Notes: generated by a model from the sequence alone, not told the origin. 64,000 bases of DNA from Streptomyces liliifuscus (GCF_016598615.1 NZ_CP066831.1:6324001-6388000), one strand, 5' to 3'. Numbered from the stretch's first letter, positions 17,573 through 30,515 are shown. Program-made: numbers and translations.

Positions 17573-19144
17573 ATGTCCTTTCCTCTGCTGACAGCGACGG
17601 CGGTGCTCCCGGCAGTCGGGGCCATCGCCACGGCAGCCGTGCCGGCCGCGCGCCGCACCGCCGCCAAGTGGCTGGCGCTGCTCGTCTCGCTCGCCACCCT
17701 GGTACTCGCCCTGGTCGTCCTGATCCGCTTCGACCCGGACGGCGACCGTTACCAGCTCACCGAATCGCACGCCTGGATCGCGGACTTCGGAGTGCGGTAC
17801 GAACTGGGCGTGGACGGCATCGCGGTGGCGCTCATCGCGCTGACCGCCCTGTTGATCCCGTTCGTGATCCTCGCGGGCTGGCACGACGCCGACCCGCTGG
17901 AGACCAGCAGCAGCCGCTGGCGTCCGACCCAGGGCTTCTTCGCCCTGATCCTCGGCGTCGAGGCGATGGTGATCATCTCCTTCGAGGCCACCGACGTCTT
18001 CCTCTTCTACATCTTCTTCGAAGCCATGCTCATCCCGATGTACTTCCTCATCGGCGGCTTCGGAGACCGTGCCCACGCGGGCTCGGACGAGCACGCGGCG
18101 GCCCAGCGCTCGTACGCCGCGGTGAAGTTCCTCCTCTACAACCTGGTCGGCGGCCTGATCATGCTGGCCGCCGTGATCGGTCTCTACGTGGTGGCGGGAA
18201 ACTTCTCGCTCCAGGAGATCGCCGAGGCCCGGGCCAACGGCACGCTGGACATGGCGACCAACACCGAGCGATGGCTCTTCCTGGGCTTCTTCTTCGCCTT
18301 CGCGGTGAAGGCGCCCCTGTGGCCGCTGCACACCTGGCTGCCCAACGCGATGGGGGAGGCCACCGCCCCGGTCGCCGTCCTGATCACGGCGGTGGTCGAC
18401 AAGGTCGGCACCTTCGCGATGCTGCGCTTCTGCCTCCAGCTCTTCCCGGAGGCCTCGAAGTGGGCGACGCCGGTCATCCTCGTACTCGCCCTGATCAGCA
18501 TCATCTACGGGGCGCTGCTCGCGGTCGGCCAGCGCGACATCAAGCGGCTGGTGGCGTACGCGTCGATCTCCCACTTCGGGTTCATCATCATGGGCATCTT
18601 CGCCATGACGAGCCAGGGCCAGTCGGGCGCGACGCTCTACATGGTCAACCACGGAATCTCGACCGCCGCGCTGATGCTGGTGGCCGGCTTCCTGATCTCG
18701 CGGCGCGGCTCGCGTCTGATCGCCGACTACGGAGGGGTGCAGAAGGTCGCGCCGGTGCTCGCCGGCACCTTCCTGATCGGCAGCCTCGCGACGCTGTCCC
18801 TGCCGGGGCTCGCGCCGTTCGTGAGTGAGTTCCTGGTCCTGGTCGGCACGTTCACGCGCTACCCGGTGATCGGGATCATCGCCACCTTCGGCATCGTCCT
18901 CGCCGCGCTCTACACGCTCGTGCTCTACCAGCGGACGATGACCGGCCCGGTGAAGCCCGAGGTTTCCGCGATGCCCGACCTCCGGGTGCGGGAGCTCGCG
19001 GTGGTCGCCCCGCTGATCGCTCTGTTGATCTTCCTCGGCGTCTACCCGAAGCCCCTCACCGACATCGTCAACCCGGCGGTCAAACAGACCATGTCCGACG
19101 TACAGAAGACAGACCCCAAGCCCGAGGTGGAGGCGGCCCCGTGA
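17573..19144 (+). CDS. nuoM: NADH-quinone oxidoreductase subunit M
   Basis: A 523-residue antiporter-like membrane subunit. LFYIFFEAMLIPMYFLIGGFGDR contains the conserved TM5 Glu; VKAPLWPLHTWLPNAMGEATAPVAVLITAVVDKVGTFAMLRF is the TM7-8 region with the channel Lys; LVAYASISHFGFIIMGIFAM follows. It pumps protons with NuoL and NuoN. ATG at 17573, five bases after the nuoL stop; the TGA overlaps the nuoN GTG. Confidence 0.97.
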   Translation: MSFPLLTATAVLPAVGAIATAAVPAARRTAAKWLALLVSLATLVLALVVLIRFDPDGDRYQLTESHAWIADFGVRYELGVDGIAVALIALTALLIPFVILAGWHDADPLETSSSRWRPTQGFFALILGVEAMVIISFEATDVFLFYIFFEAMLIPMYFLIGGFGDRAHAGSDEHAAAQRSYAAVKFLLYNLVGGLIMLAAVIGLYVVAGNFSLQEIAEARANGTLDMATNTERWLFLGFFFAFAVKAPLWPLHTWLPNAMGEATAPVAVLITAVVDKVGTFAMLRFCLQLFPEASKWATPVILVLALISIIYGALLAVGQRDIKRLVAYASISHFGFIIMGIFAMTSQGQSGATLYMVNHGISTAALMLVAGFLISRRGSRLIADYGGVQKVAPVLAGTFLIGSLATLSLPGLAPFVSEFLVLVGTFTRYPVIGIIATFGIVLAALYTLVLYQRTMTGPVKPEVSAMPDLRVRELAVVAPLIALLIFLGVYPKPLTDIVNPAVKQTMSDVQKTDPKPEVEAAP

Positions 19145-20790
19145 GCGCTACAGCCGTCCACAGCCTGTGGACAATGGCGGCCGACCCGATCGACAAGATC
19201 GACGCGCCGAAGATCGAATACGGGCAATTGTCGCCCACCCTGATCGTCATCGGTGCGGCGATCATCGGGATCCTGGTCGAGGCCTTCGTGCCCCGGAAGT
19301 CCCGCTACTACGTCCAGTTGTTCGTGTCCGTCGTCGCCCTCGCCGCCGCGTTCGCCGCGGTCGTCGGGCTCGCGGCGAGCGGATACGGCACCACCAAGGC
19401 CGGTATCGCCGCGATGGGCGCCATCGCGGTCGACGGGCCCTCACTGTTCCTGCAGGGCACGATCCTGCTGGCCGGTGTGCTCGGCGTGTTCACGTTCGCC
19501 GAGCGTCGGCTGGACCCGGTTGCGCACGGAAACCGCGTCGACTCCTTCGCCGCGCAGGCCGCGTCCGTGCCGGGCAGCGACAGCGAGAAGGCCGCGGTCA
19601 AGGCCGGGTTCGCCACCACCGAGGTGTTCCCGCTGCTGCTCTTCGCGATCGGCGGCATGCTCGTCTTCCCGTCGGCGAACGACCTGCTGACGCTGTTCAT
19701 CGCCCTGGAGGTCTTCTCGCTGCCGCTCTACCTCCTGTGCGCCGTGGCCCGCCGCAAGCGGATCATGTCGCAGGAGGCCGCGGTCAAGTACTTCCTGCTC
19801 GGCGCCTTCGCCTCCGCGTTCACCCTCTTCGGCATCGCCCTGCTCTACGGCTACGCCGGTTCGGTGTCGTACGCGACGATCGCGCGGGTCGTCGACGGCA
19901 CCATCGGGACGGTGAACCCGGCACTCGCCGACACCATGGGCAACGACGCGCTGCTGCTCATCGGCGCCGCGATGGTCGTGATGGGCCTGCTCTTCAAGGT
20001 CGGCGCCGTGCCGTTCCACATGTGGACCCCGGACGTCTACCAGGGCGCGCCGACCCCGGTCACCGGCTTCATGGCCGCCGCGACCAAGGTGGCCGCCTTC
20101 GGCGCGCTGCTGCGGCTGCTGTACGTCGTGCTGCCGGGCCTGCGCTGGGACTGGCGGCCGGTGATGATGGGCGTCGCGGTCGTCACCATGCTGGGCGGCG
20201 CGATCGTCGCGATCACCCAGACCGACATCAAGCGGCTCCTCGCGTACTCGTCGATCGCGCACGCGGGATTCATCCTCGCGGGTGTCATCGCGACCACGCC
20301 GGACGGTGTCTCGTCGGTGCTCTTCTACCTGGGCGCGTACTCGTTCGTGACGATCGGCGCGTTCGCGGTGGTCACCCTGGTACGGGACGCGGGCGGCGAG
20401 GCCACGCACCTGTCCAAGTGGGCCGGCCTCGGACGCAGGTCACCGCTGGTGGCCGCCGTGTTCGCGGTCTTCCTGCTGGCCTTCGCGGGCATCCCGCTGA
20501 CCTCCGGCTTCGCCGGGAAGTTCGCCGTGTTCAAGGCGGCGGCGGAGGGCGGCGCGGGCGCGCTGGTCGTGGTCGGTGTGATCTCGTCGGCCATCGCGGC
20601 GTTCTTCTACATCCGCGTGATCGTGCTGATGTTCTTCAGCGAGCCGCGTCCGGAGGGACCGACGGTCGCCGTGCCGTCGCCGCTCACGATGACGGCGATC
20701 GGGGTGGGCGTGGCGGTCACGCTGGTACTGGGTGTGGCGCCGCAGTACTTCCTCGACCTGGCCGGTCAGGCGGGCGTCTTCGTCCGCTGA
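19141..20790 (+). CDS. nuoN: NADH-quinone oxidoreductase subunit N
   Basis: A 549-residue antiporter-like membrane subunit, the last of the operon. LLTLFIALEVFSLPLYLLCAVARR holds the TM5 Glu; FKVGAVPFHMWTPDVYQGAPTPVTGFMAAATKVAAF holds the channel Lys; RLLAYSSIAHAGFILAGVIA and FLLAFAGIPLTSGFAGKFAVFKAA are typical. GTG overlaps the nuoM stop. A hairpin terminator starts 9 bases after its stop. The operon A-N is complete, in the standard order and without fusions. Confidence 0.97.
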   Translation: MSATAVHSLWTMAADPIDKIDAPKIEYGQLSPTLIVIGAAIIGILVEAFVPRKSRYYVQLFVSVVALAAAFAAVVGLAASGYGTTKAGIAAMGAIAVDGPSLFLQGTILLAGVLGVFTFAERRLDPVAHGNRVDSFAAQAASVPGSDSEKAAVKAGFATTEVFPLLLFAIGGMLVFPSANDLLTLFIALEVFSLPLYLLCAVARRKRIMSQEAAVKYFLLGAFASAFTLFGIALLYGYAGSVSYATIARVVDGTIGTVNPALADTMGNDALLLIGAAMVVMGLLFKVGAVPFHMWTPDVYQGAPTPVTGFMAAATKVAAFGALLRLLYVVLPGLRWDWRPVMMGVAVVTMLGGAIVAITQTDIKRLLAYSSIAHAGFILAGVIATTPDGVSSVLFYLGAYSFVTIGAFAVVTLVRDAGGEATHLSKWAGLGRRSPLVAAVFAVFLLAFAGIPLTSGFAGKFAVFKAAAEGGAGALVVVGVISSAIAAFFYIRVIVLMFFSEPRPEGPTVAVPSPLTMTAIGVGVAVTLVLGVAPQYFLDLAGQAGVFVR

Positions 20791-20798
20791 CCTCGTGC

Positions 20799-20838
20799 TC
20801 TTCGGGCCCCGGTTCCTTTGGGAGCCGGGGCCCGAAGT
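20799..20838 (+). terminator. Hairpin terminator after nuoN
   Basis: CTTCGGGCCCCGGTTCC pairs with GGGAGCCGGGGCCCGAAG with one G-T pair and a small TTT loop. TGTTTTCG follows, so this resembles a classical intrinsic terminator. It separates nuoA-N from recQ. Confidence 0.85.
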
Positions 20839-20990
20839 GTTTTCGGGGGCGTGGTGGAGGTGTTTTTGGGCGCCTCGGCGGGCGCGTTGCGCAGATACTC
20901 CGTCGCAGCCTGTGGATAACTCTGAGGCTGTCGGTGCGGACCCCTATCGTGGAGGCAGCGGTCGAGGCACGACGTACGGGGGACGGGACT

Positions 20991-23069
<2,079 letters not shown>

Positions 23070-23072
23070 GTG

Positions 23073-23136
23073 CGGGTCGGTGGGGGCTGGTCGCGCAGTT
23101 CCCCGCGCCGAAGAGCTGGGCTGCGCCCCAGCTCTT
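23073..23136. terminator. Repeat copy plus hairpin between convergent recQ and the AprA-like gene
   Basis: A reverse copy of the dispersed repeat (GGTCGCGCAGTTCCCCGCGC, 23088-23107) is followed by AAGAGCTGGG (23111-23120) and its perfect complement CCCAGCTCTT (23127-23136) with a six-base loop. The genes on both sides converge here, so a bidirectional terminator role is likely. Confidence 0.75.
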
Positions 23137-23158
23137 CAGCCTGGGCACCGCGTGCGTG

Positions 23159-26100
23159 TCACAGAGCGCGTGACGCGTACGCCCTGACGTCGGCGTCGGA
23201 GTCGGTCGCGGCCGTGGAGAGGGCCTCGCGGGCTGCGGCGACGGCCGTCGCGGTGGAGGCGAGCGAAGCGTCCCCACCTGCTCCGCCGTCCCCGCCTGTT
23301 CCGCCGTCCCGGCCTGTCCCGCTTTCCGAGAATTCGCCCTGCTCGCCGAACTCCGTTGGCTGCGTATGGCGGACGAGTGCCAGGACGGCGGCCTTGCGGA
23401 CGTCCGCGTTCGGGTCGGCCAGCGCCTTGGCGAGGGCCGGCACGGCCACCTCGGCGTCGGCCGCGGACAGTGCGGTGGCGGCGCCGGACCTGACCTGCCA
23501 AGCGGGATCCGCCTGAGCGCGGACGGCGCGTTCGGCCAGCGGCGCCGGGCACCCCGTGCCGGCCAGCGACGCGAAGGCGGCGCCGCGGACCAGGGCGTCG
23601 GTGTCCTCGGTGAGACGGTCCAGGGCGGCGAGCACGGCGTCGGCGGCCGTGGCGCCCGGCGCCGGAGCGGTGCCCTCGACCGTCTCACCGCCCGCTGCGC
23701 CCCTCGCGCCCGCGGCGACAGCCATGTTCCGGCGGTCGGCGTCCGTGCCCACCGTCGCCAGTGCCTTGGCCACGGTCACCCGGACCTCGCGGGAGGTGTC
23801 GTCCGCCGCCCGAACCAGTTCGTCGGCCGCGTCGACGGAGACCAGTGCCCGGACCGCTTCGATACGGACGGAGATTTCAGGATCGCCCAGTGAGCGGGCG
23901 AAGAGGCCGGCGTCGCCCAGCCGCAGGGCACGCAGAACGTCGAGGGCGGCGCCGCGGACGACGGGGTCGGGCTGTGCGAGGGCGTGGGTGAGCGGGTCGC
24001 GCAGAGCCGGTTCCGGCGTGAGCGTCTCGACGAGTTCGCGCAACGAGGCCGCCGCGGCGGCGCGAACGGCAGCGTCGGTGTCGGCGAGTGCGGCGGCCAG
24101 CGCCGGACCGGTTCCGGTGGGCGTGGTCTCGGTGAGCACGCTGACGGCCGCTCGCCGGACGGAGGGCTCGGGGTCGGTCAAGTAGGGCTGGACGGAGGCG
24201 AGTTCGGGCTCCTCCTCGGCGAGGGCGAGGAGTTCGAGCAGCCGGGGCGAGGCGTTCTCGCGGGCGCTGTCGCCGTTGGTGACCTCGCTGTCGGCGTGGT
24301 CGCTGTTGTCGTCGGGACCGGGGCTCCCGGCCATGGCGGTGGACGGCCGCGCGGCCACGGGAGCCGCGTCCCGGGCGCCGGCCGTGGCCACGCCCTCCGG
24401 ATGGACCTCGCCGAGGTGCCGGGAGGGGCCGCCGGTCGGGTCGAAGCCGTCGACGGGGACGGCGTAGGGAGCCACGGGACGAGCCGTGAACTCCATCGAA
24501 CCAGAGGGGGACTTGTGCAGGTCGAGGTGGTGGAACCAGGAGACGTCGTCGCGCGCGGGATGGTCCGTGCGGTCGTGGTAGAGGCCCCAGCGGGACTCCG
24601 TGCGGGCCAGCGAGGCGCGGGCAGCCATCTCCGCGCAGTCGCGGATGAAGGTGACCTCGGCGCACCGCATCAGCTCGTGCGGAGTGCGCCCGCCCATCTC
24701 GGAGATGTCGGTGCGCATCCGTTCGAAGGACTCGACGGCGAGCGACAGCCGGGCACCGGACTTGGGGGGCGCCACGTAGTCGTTCACGAACCGCCGGAGT
24801 TTGTACTCGACCTGGGGCTGGGGCGGCCCTTCCGGGTTGCGCAGCGGGCGGTAGATCAACTCGTGCGCCTCGCGCAGCTGGTTGTCCGGCAACTCGCCCT
24901 CGTGGGTGCGGTACTGGGCCGCGTCCGCCCCCGCGAGGTCACCGAAGACGAACGCGCCGATCATGTAGTTGTGCGGGACGCAGGCCAGGTCCCCGGCGGC
25001 GTACAGCCGCGGCACGGTCGTACGGGCGTGGTCGTCGACCCGTACGCCGGAGGCCGAGTGGCCGCCGCACAGGCCGATCTCGGAGATGTGCATCTCGACG
25101 TCGTGGGTGCGGTAGTCGTGACCGCGACCGGCGTGGAAGGTGCCGCGGGTGGGCCGCTCGGTGGAGTGCAGGATCGACTCCAGGGCGGAGATCGACTCCT
25201 CGGGCAGATGGCTCAGTTTGAGGTACACCGGGCCCCGGTCGCTCGCCACCTCCGCGGCGAACTCCGCCATCATCTGGCCCGACCAGTAGTCGGAGTCGAC
25301 GAAGCGTTCGCCGTGCCGGTTGACCTGGTAACCGCCGAAGGGGTTGGCGACATAGGCGCAGGCGGGGCCGTTGTAGTCCTTGATCAGCGGGTTGATCTGG
25401 AAGCACTCGATGCCGGTGAGCTCGGCGCCCGCGTGGTAGGCCATGGCATAGCCGTCACCGGCGTTGGTGGGGTTCTCGTAGGTCCCGTAGAGGTAGCCGG
25501 AGGCGGGCAGGCCGAGGCGGCCGCAGGCGCCGGTCGCGAGGATCACACTGCCCGCGCGGACCGTCACGAACTGGCCCGTGCGGGTGTTGAAGCCGGCCGC
25601 CCCGATGGCGCGCCCGTCCTCGGGGGACGTCAGCACGCGCACCGGCATCACCCGGTTCTCGATGCGGATCCGCTCCCGCATCTCGCGCCGCCGCAGCTGG
25701 CGGTAGAGGACCTTCTTGACGTCCTTGCCCTCGGGCATCGGCAGCACGTACGAGCCGGACCGGTGGACCTGGCGGACGGCGTACTCGCCGTGCTCGTCCT
25801 TCTCGAACTTCACGCCGTACGACTCCAGGCGCTGGACCATGGCGAAGCCGCGGGTGGCGGTCTGGCGGACGGTGGACTGGTCGACGATGCCGTCGTTGGC
25901 GCGGGTGATCTCGGCGACGTAGTCGTCGGGTTCGGCCCGGCCGGGGATGACCGCGTTGTTGACGCCGTCCATGCCCATGGCGAGCGCGCCGGAGTGCCGG
26001 ACGTGCGCCTTCTCCAGCAGCAGCACGTCGGCCCCCCGCTCGGCGGCGGTCAGCGCCGCCATGGTGCCGGCCGTGCCGCCGCCGATGACGAGGACGTCGC

Positions 26101-26199
26101 AGGAGAGCTCCTCGGCGTCACCGAGGGCGGGGATCGCCAGGAGGGTGTCGCCGGGTTCGCGGGTGTCCGGGCTTTCCGGGGTGTCCACCAGGGTGCCTT

Positions 26200-26203
<4 letters not shown>
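23159..26203 (-). CDS. AprA/FrdA-like flavoprotein fused to a C-terminal HEAT-repeat domain
   Basis: A 1014-residue protein with two parts. Residues 1-595 are an FAD oxidoreductase of the succinate dehydrogenase/fumarate reductase/APS reductase alpha superfamily: CDVLVIGGGTAGTMAALTAAERGADVLLLEK binds ADP-ribose; VRHSGALAMGMDGVNN resembles the AprA segment; LYAAGDLACVPHNYMIGAFVFGDLAG is the late FAD motif. After a linker (about 595-650) come roughly ten HEAT-like helical repeats (DPEPSVRRAAVSVL, DTDAAVRAAAAASL, DPNADVRKAAVLALVRH) to the end. AprA and FrdA normally end near 600-660 residues. GTG overlaps the ATPase stop by four bases: last gene of an operon with a ferredoxin and an ABC transporter. 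Substrate unknown; succinate is unlikely because no sdhBC-like genes are present. Confidence 0.8.
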
Positions 26204-26983
<780 letters not shown>

Positions 26984-27000
<17 letters not shown>

Positions 27001-27847
27001 CGCGCGCCTCCTCGGTGCGGACGGCGGTGGGGGCGTGACCGGCGTGCGAAGGGCGCTTCGGTGTCCTGGTGCGCGCCGCGGGGACGTACGACGTGCGCGG
27101 GAGCCAGCGGGTCAGTCGGCGGCCGAGGAGTTCCACGGCCGTAGAGGTGAGCCAGCCCAGCACGCCGATCGTGACCATGCCGACGAAGACGCCGGGGTAG
27201 TCGACGACCGTGTAGTCCTGCCAGGTGCGGTAGCCGACGCCGTACTGGCCGGAGATCATCTCGGCGGAGATGACACAGATCCACGAGACGCCGATGCCGA
27301 CGGAGAGGCCGCCGAAGATGCCGGGCAGGGCGCCCGGCAGGACGACCGAGCCGAGGATCCGCCACCGGCCGCCGCCCATGGTGCGTACGGCCTCCTCCCA
27401 GGCGGGGGTCAGCGCGCGGACCGCGTGCCGGGTGGAGACCAGGACCGGGAAGTAGGCGGCCGTGAAGGTGATGAAGACGATGCCCTGTTCGTTGGAGGGG
27501 AAGAGGAGGATCGCGACGGGGACCAGGGCGATCGCCGGGATCGGGCGGACGACCTCCAGCAGCGGGCCGAGCAGGTCCTCGGCGAGGCGGGAGCGGGCCA
27601 CGAGCACGCCTGTGGCCACGCCCAGGACGGCCGCGAGCAGGAAGCCGGACAGGATCCGGGTGAGGCTGTCGGTGAGGTCGGTCCAGTAGTCGGGGCCGCT
27701 CACCCGGTCGGCGAAGGCGTGCGCCACGTCGGCGACCGTCGGGAACTGCGAGAAGCGCAGCCACAGATCGACGTTCAGGCTGGTCAGCAGCTGCCACAGA
27801 CCGAGGGCGGCCGCCAGTGAGACCGCCCTCAGCACGTACCGGGTCAC
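26984..27847 (-). CDS. ABC transporter permease (SsuC/TauC-like)
   Basis: A 287-residue permease with about six helices. The EAA loop is visible as EEAVRTMGGGRWRILGSVVLPGALPGIFGGL. VSWICVISAEMISGQYGVGYRTWQD is typical of nitrate/sulfonate/taurine permeases. The last 45 residues (PRTSYVPAARTRTPKRPSH and on) are a basic, disordered cytoplasmic tail. GTG at 27847 overlaps the TGA of the binding-protein gene. Confidence 0.88.
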
Positions 27848-29187
27848 GACGCCCGCTCCAGTGCGCCGGCGTACGTGATGACGCGGGCGTCGGCGTGTCC
27901 GGCGACGTACGCCTTCGCGGTCCCCGGGGCGACGAAGGGCAGCAGCTCGTCACCGTCGGCCAGCCAGACCGCCTTGTCGGCGAACCACAGGGTGCCGGTG
28001 GTGGCGTCGGGGACGTAGGCGGCGCGGATCCCGTCCTTGTGCTTCGCGACGTAACCCAGCAGCTCGGCGGGCGACTTGAAGGTACGGGTCTCGGCGGCGC
28101 CCTTGGGCCACACCTCGCTCGCGGCCGGTGCGGGCGCCGAGGCCAGGCGCTCGGCGTAGTCCGGGCCGAGGGCCTTCCTGACGTACTGGTCGTCGACGAA
28201 GGAGTCCACGTCCACGTCACCGGTCAGCTTCGCCGCCTTCAGGATCGAGACGTCCTCCTTCAGGGCGGAGACGAGCTTCGGCTTGATCGCCGGGTCGAAG
28301 GTGGCGATGCCGTGCGCGCCGTTGTAGAGGTACACGACCTCGGCGGGCAGCCCGGTCGCCTTCGCGACCTTCTCCGCCGCGGCCACCGGGTGGTCGTGGA
28401 GGTAGTCCGTCGCCTCGGCCTGGGCCTTGAGGAACGCCTCCAGTACGGCGGGGCGTTTCTTCGCGAAGTCCTCGCGGGCGGTGACCCCGTGGAAGGTCGG
28501 CAGGTTCAGTTCGGCGCCGTCGTACAGGGCCTTCGCCTTGCCCTGGAAGGCGAGCAGGCCCGGCCAGGCGACGAACTGCGAGAGCGCGTCCGTGCTGCCC
28601 GCCGAGAGTGCCGAAGCACCCACCGCGGGCTGCTGGTTGAGCTTCTCGATGCCTTTGTCCGGGTTGATCCCGGCGCGCTGCAGGGCCCGTACGAGCGTGC
28701 CGTCGGCCGCCGAGCCGATACTCGTCGAGACCTTCTTGCCGCGCAGGTCGTCGAGGGAGTCGAGCTTCGAATCCGGCGCCGTGACGACGGTGTTGAGGCC
28801 GCCGCGCAGGTTGTAGCCGGTGACGGAGACGAGGTGGGTGGGGCGGCCCAGCTGCTTGCCGCGGGCCGCGTTGATCAGCAGCGGGAAGTCGCCCATCGAA
28901 CCGATGTCGATCTTCCCGGCGGTCATCTGCGCGGTGATGGGGGCGCCGGTCGCGTAGTCCTGCCAGTTCACCTTGTAGGTGTGGCCGTCGTGGAGGGCGT
29001 TCAGCTGCTGCTCGAAGGAACCGAGGGAGCGCAGGAGAGTGCCCGCGGTGACGGTGTTGATGGTCTTGGACTGGTAGCCCACGGTGACCGTCACCGTGTT
29101 GCCGCTACCGGCCTCCGCGCTGCCGCCGCAGCCGGACAGGGGAAGCAGCAGGGCGACCGCGGACAGGGCAACTGCCGTGCGTTTCAT
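27844..29187 (-). CDS. ABC transporter substrate-binding lipoprotein with extra C-terminal domain
   Basis: A 447-residue lipoprotein: MKRTAVALSAVALLLPLSGCGG gives a signal peptide with lipobox LSGC. Residues about 30-330 are an NMT1/SsuA-type periplasmic-binding fold (VGYQSKTINTV, GKIDIGSMGDFPLLINAARG, SLDDLRGKKVSTSIGSAADGTLVRALQRAG). Most SsuA-like proteins end near 320-340 residues; here about 110 more follow (FKSPAELLGYVAKHKDGIRAAYVPD, LWFADKAVWLADG, AYVAGHADARVITYAGAL). This tail resembles the beta-sandwich pattern of NosL-like proteins, but I see no metal-binding CGM motif; the resemblance is tentative. Membrane-anchored ligand receptor of the operon; ligand unknown. Confidence 0.85.
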   Translation of the reverse strand: MKRTAVALSAVALLLPLSGCGGSAEAGSGNTVTVTVGYQSKTINTVTAGTLLRSLGSFEQQLNALHDGHTYKVNWQDYATGAPITAQMTAGKIDIGSMGDFPLLINAARGKQLGRPTHLVSVTGYNLRGGLNTVVTAPDSKLDSLDDLRGKKVSTSIGSAADGTLVRALQRAGINPDKGIEKLNQQPAVGASALSAGSTDALSQFVAWPGLLAFQGKAKALYDGAELNLPTFHGVTAREDFAKKRPAVLEAFLKAQAEATDYLHDHPVAAAEKVAKATGLPAEVVYLYNGAHGIATFDPAIKPKLVSALKEDVSILKAAKLTGDVDVDSFVDDQYVRKALGPDYAERLASAPAPAASEVWPKGAAETRTFKSPAELLGYVAKHKDGIRAAYVPDATTGTLWFADKAVWLADGDELLPFVAPGTAKAYVAGHADARVITYAGALERAS

Positions 29188-29202
29188 GGGGATTCTGGCC
29201 TC

Positions 29203-29430
29203 TCACCGGAGCAGATAGGGCATGTTGACCGTCACGGCTCCGGTGGGGCAGCGGGCCGCGCACGGGCCGCAGTACCAGCACTCGTCGACGTGCATATAGG
29301 CCTTGCCGTTGCTCTCGTCGATGGCGAGGGAGTCCAGCGGGCACATGTCCACACAGAGAGTGCAGCCGTCGATGCACTTCGACTCGTCGATGGTCACGGG
29401 CACGTCGGCCCGCTGGGGCGCCAAGGGCAT
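29203..29430 (-). CDS. Two-cluster ferredoxin, AprB-like
   Basis: A 75-residue protein with two [4Fe-4S] motifs: SKCIDGCTLCVDMCPLDSLAI (one residue longer than usual between the first two Cys) and DECWYCGPCAARCPTGAVTV. The ECWYC-GPC form resembles the beta subunit of APS reductase more than a plain 2[4Fe-4S] ferredoxin. It lies 15 bases before the binding-protein gene and is the first enzyme-related gene after the GntR regulator. It is the natural electron partner of the AprA-like flavoprotein; direct pairing is inferred from operon and family. Confidence 0.88.
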   Translation of the reverse strand: MPLAPQRADVPVTIDESKCIDGCTLCVDMCPLDSLAIDESNGKAYMHVDECWYCGPCAARCPTGAVTVNMPYLLR

Positions 29431-29478
29431 GGCTGTCTCCAGGGAGGTCCCGCAGATACGGGAAAGGGGGCGGGGAGG

Positions 29479-30270
29479 TCAGAGCGAGCGGCGCAGCAGA
29501 CCGCTCATCGTGATGCGGTCGCCGCGGAAGCGGATGAACTCCAGGTCGACGGGCCGGCCGTCGGCGAGGTGGGTGAGGCGCTCCAGCATCAGGACGGCCG
29601 AGCCGCGCGGGGCCTGCAGAACCGTCGCGGAGTGCGCGTCGGCGTTGACGGCCTCCAGGGTGATCTCGGCGTGCCCGAGCGGCTGTCCGGTGATGCCTTC
29701 CAGAAGGCGGAAGACGTCGGTGTTCTCCAGGTCGGCGCCGAGCAGGGCGGTGCCGAGGTCGAGTGGGATGTAGGTGAGGTCGAGGGAGAGCGGGAGGCCG
29801 TTGAGCCGTCGCAGCCGCTCGATGTAGAGGACGTCGGCGCCGACGGGCACCCGCAGCCGTTCGGCGACCGGGGCCGGTGCGGCGACCGGGCCCGCGGTGC
29901 GGACCTCGTTGCTGACCCGGCCGTGTTCGCGCAGGGTCTCCGCGAGTCCCATCAGCCGGTCGAGCCCGTGCGGGTACTTCTCGGCGACGACGACCGTGCC
30001 GACACCGGGCTGCCGTTCCACCAGACCCTCGGCCCGCAGCAGGTCGAGGGCCTGGCGCACGGTGTTGCGCGAGGCCCGGTAGTCGGCGCCGATGGCCGCC
30101 TCGTGCGGCAGCGTGCCGTGCGGGAAACCGCCCGCCAGCACCTGGTGGCGCAGCAGGTCGGCGAGTTGCCTGGCCCGGTCCGCGCGCAGCCGCCGCCGAC
30201 GGGCGGCGACGGTGGTCGCGCCCTGGCCGGCATGGTCACGGATGCGTTCGCTGGGCATGCGACGGACCAT
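29479..30270 (-). CDS. GntR-family (HutC/UTRA) transcriptional regulator
   Basis: About 263 residues. The winged helix is RARQLADLLRHQVLAGGFPHGTLPHEAAIGADYRASRNTVRQALDLLRAEGLVERQPGVGTVV; residues about 105-255 are a UTRA-type ligand domain (VLYIERLRRLNGLPLSLDLTYIPLDLG, VNADAHSATVLQAPRGSAVLMLERLTH). Such proteins sense a small molecule related to the pathway they control. It is upstream of and co-directional with the ferredoxin gene (48-base gap) and is probably the local regulator of the AprA-like operon. ATG at 30270 or 30258; neither has a clear SD, so the message may be leaderless. Confidence 0.88.
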   Translation of the reverse strand: MVRRMPSERIRDHAGQGATTVAARRRRLRADRARQLADLLRHQVLAGGFPHGTLPHEAAIGADYRASRNTVRQALDLLRAEGLVERQPGVGTVVVAEKYPHGLDRLMGLAETLREHGRVSNEVRTAGPVAAPAPVAERLRVPVGADVLYIERLRRLNGLPLSLDLTYIPLDLGTALLGADLENTDVFRLLEGITGQPLGHAEITLEAVNADAHSATVLQAPRGSAVLMLERLTHLADGRPVDLEFIRFRGDRITMSGLLRRSL

Positions 30271-30411
30271 ACCGACGGGGTACGGAATCTGGTGTTGCCG
30301 GAGTGTTGCGCCACCAGCGACTCCACCGGCCGACCGGATGACCTGCGGCTTCTCCGGGGACGCGACAAGATCTGCCACTACGGACACCCCGTAAAGAGAC
30401 CGCCTCGGCAG

Positions 30412-30475
30412 GCGCCCCTTCAGGGGCGCGGGGAACTGCGCGCCAAGCCCCCACCGCCCCGCAGATCCGAACGAC
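30412..30475. repeat. Dispersed GGGGCGCGGGGAAC repeat copy
   Basis: GGGGCGCGGGGAACTGCGCG (30424-30443), then CCAAGCCCCCACC, is one full copy of the repeat family. It lies in the 356-base gap between the GntR gene (divergent side) and the fahA 3' end. The rest of this gap has the 20-bp tandem repeat at 30516 and nothing gene-like. Confidence 0.7.
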
Positions 30476-30515
30476 TCCGCGTCAGCGAACACCAACGCGC
30501 CCCACTGGAAGGGCG

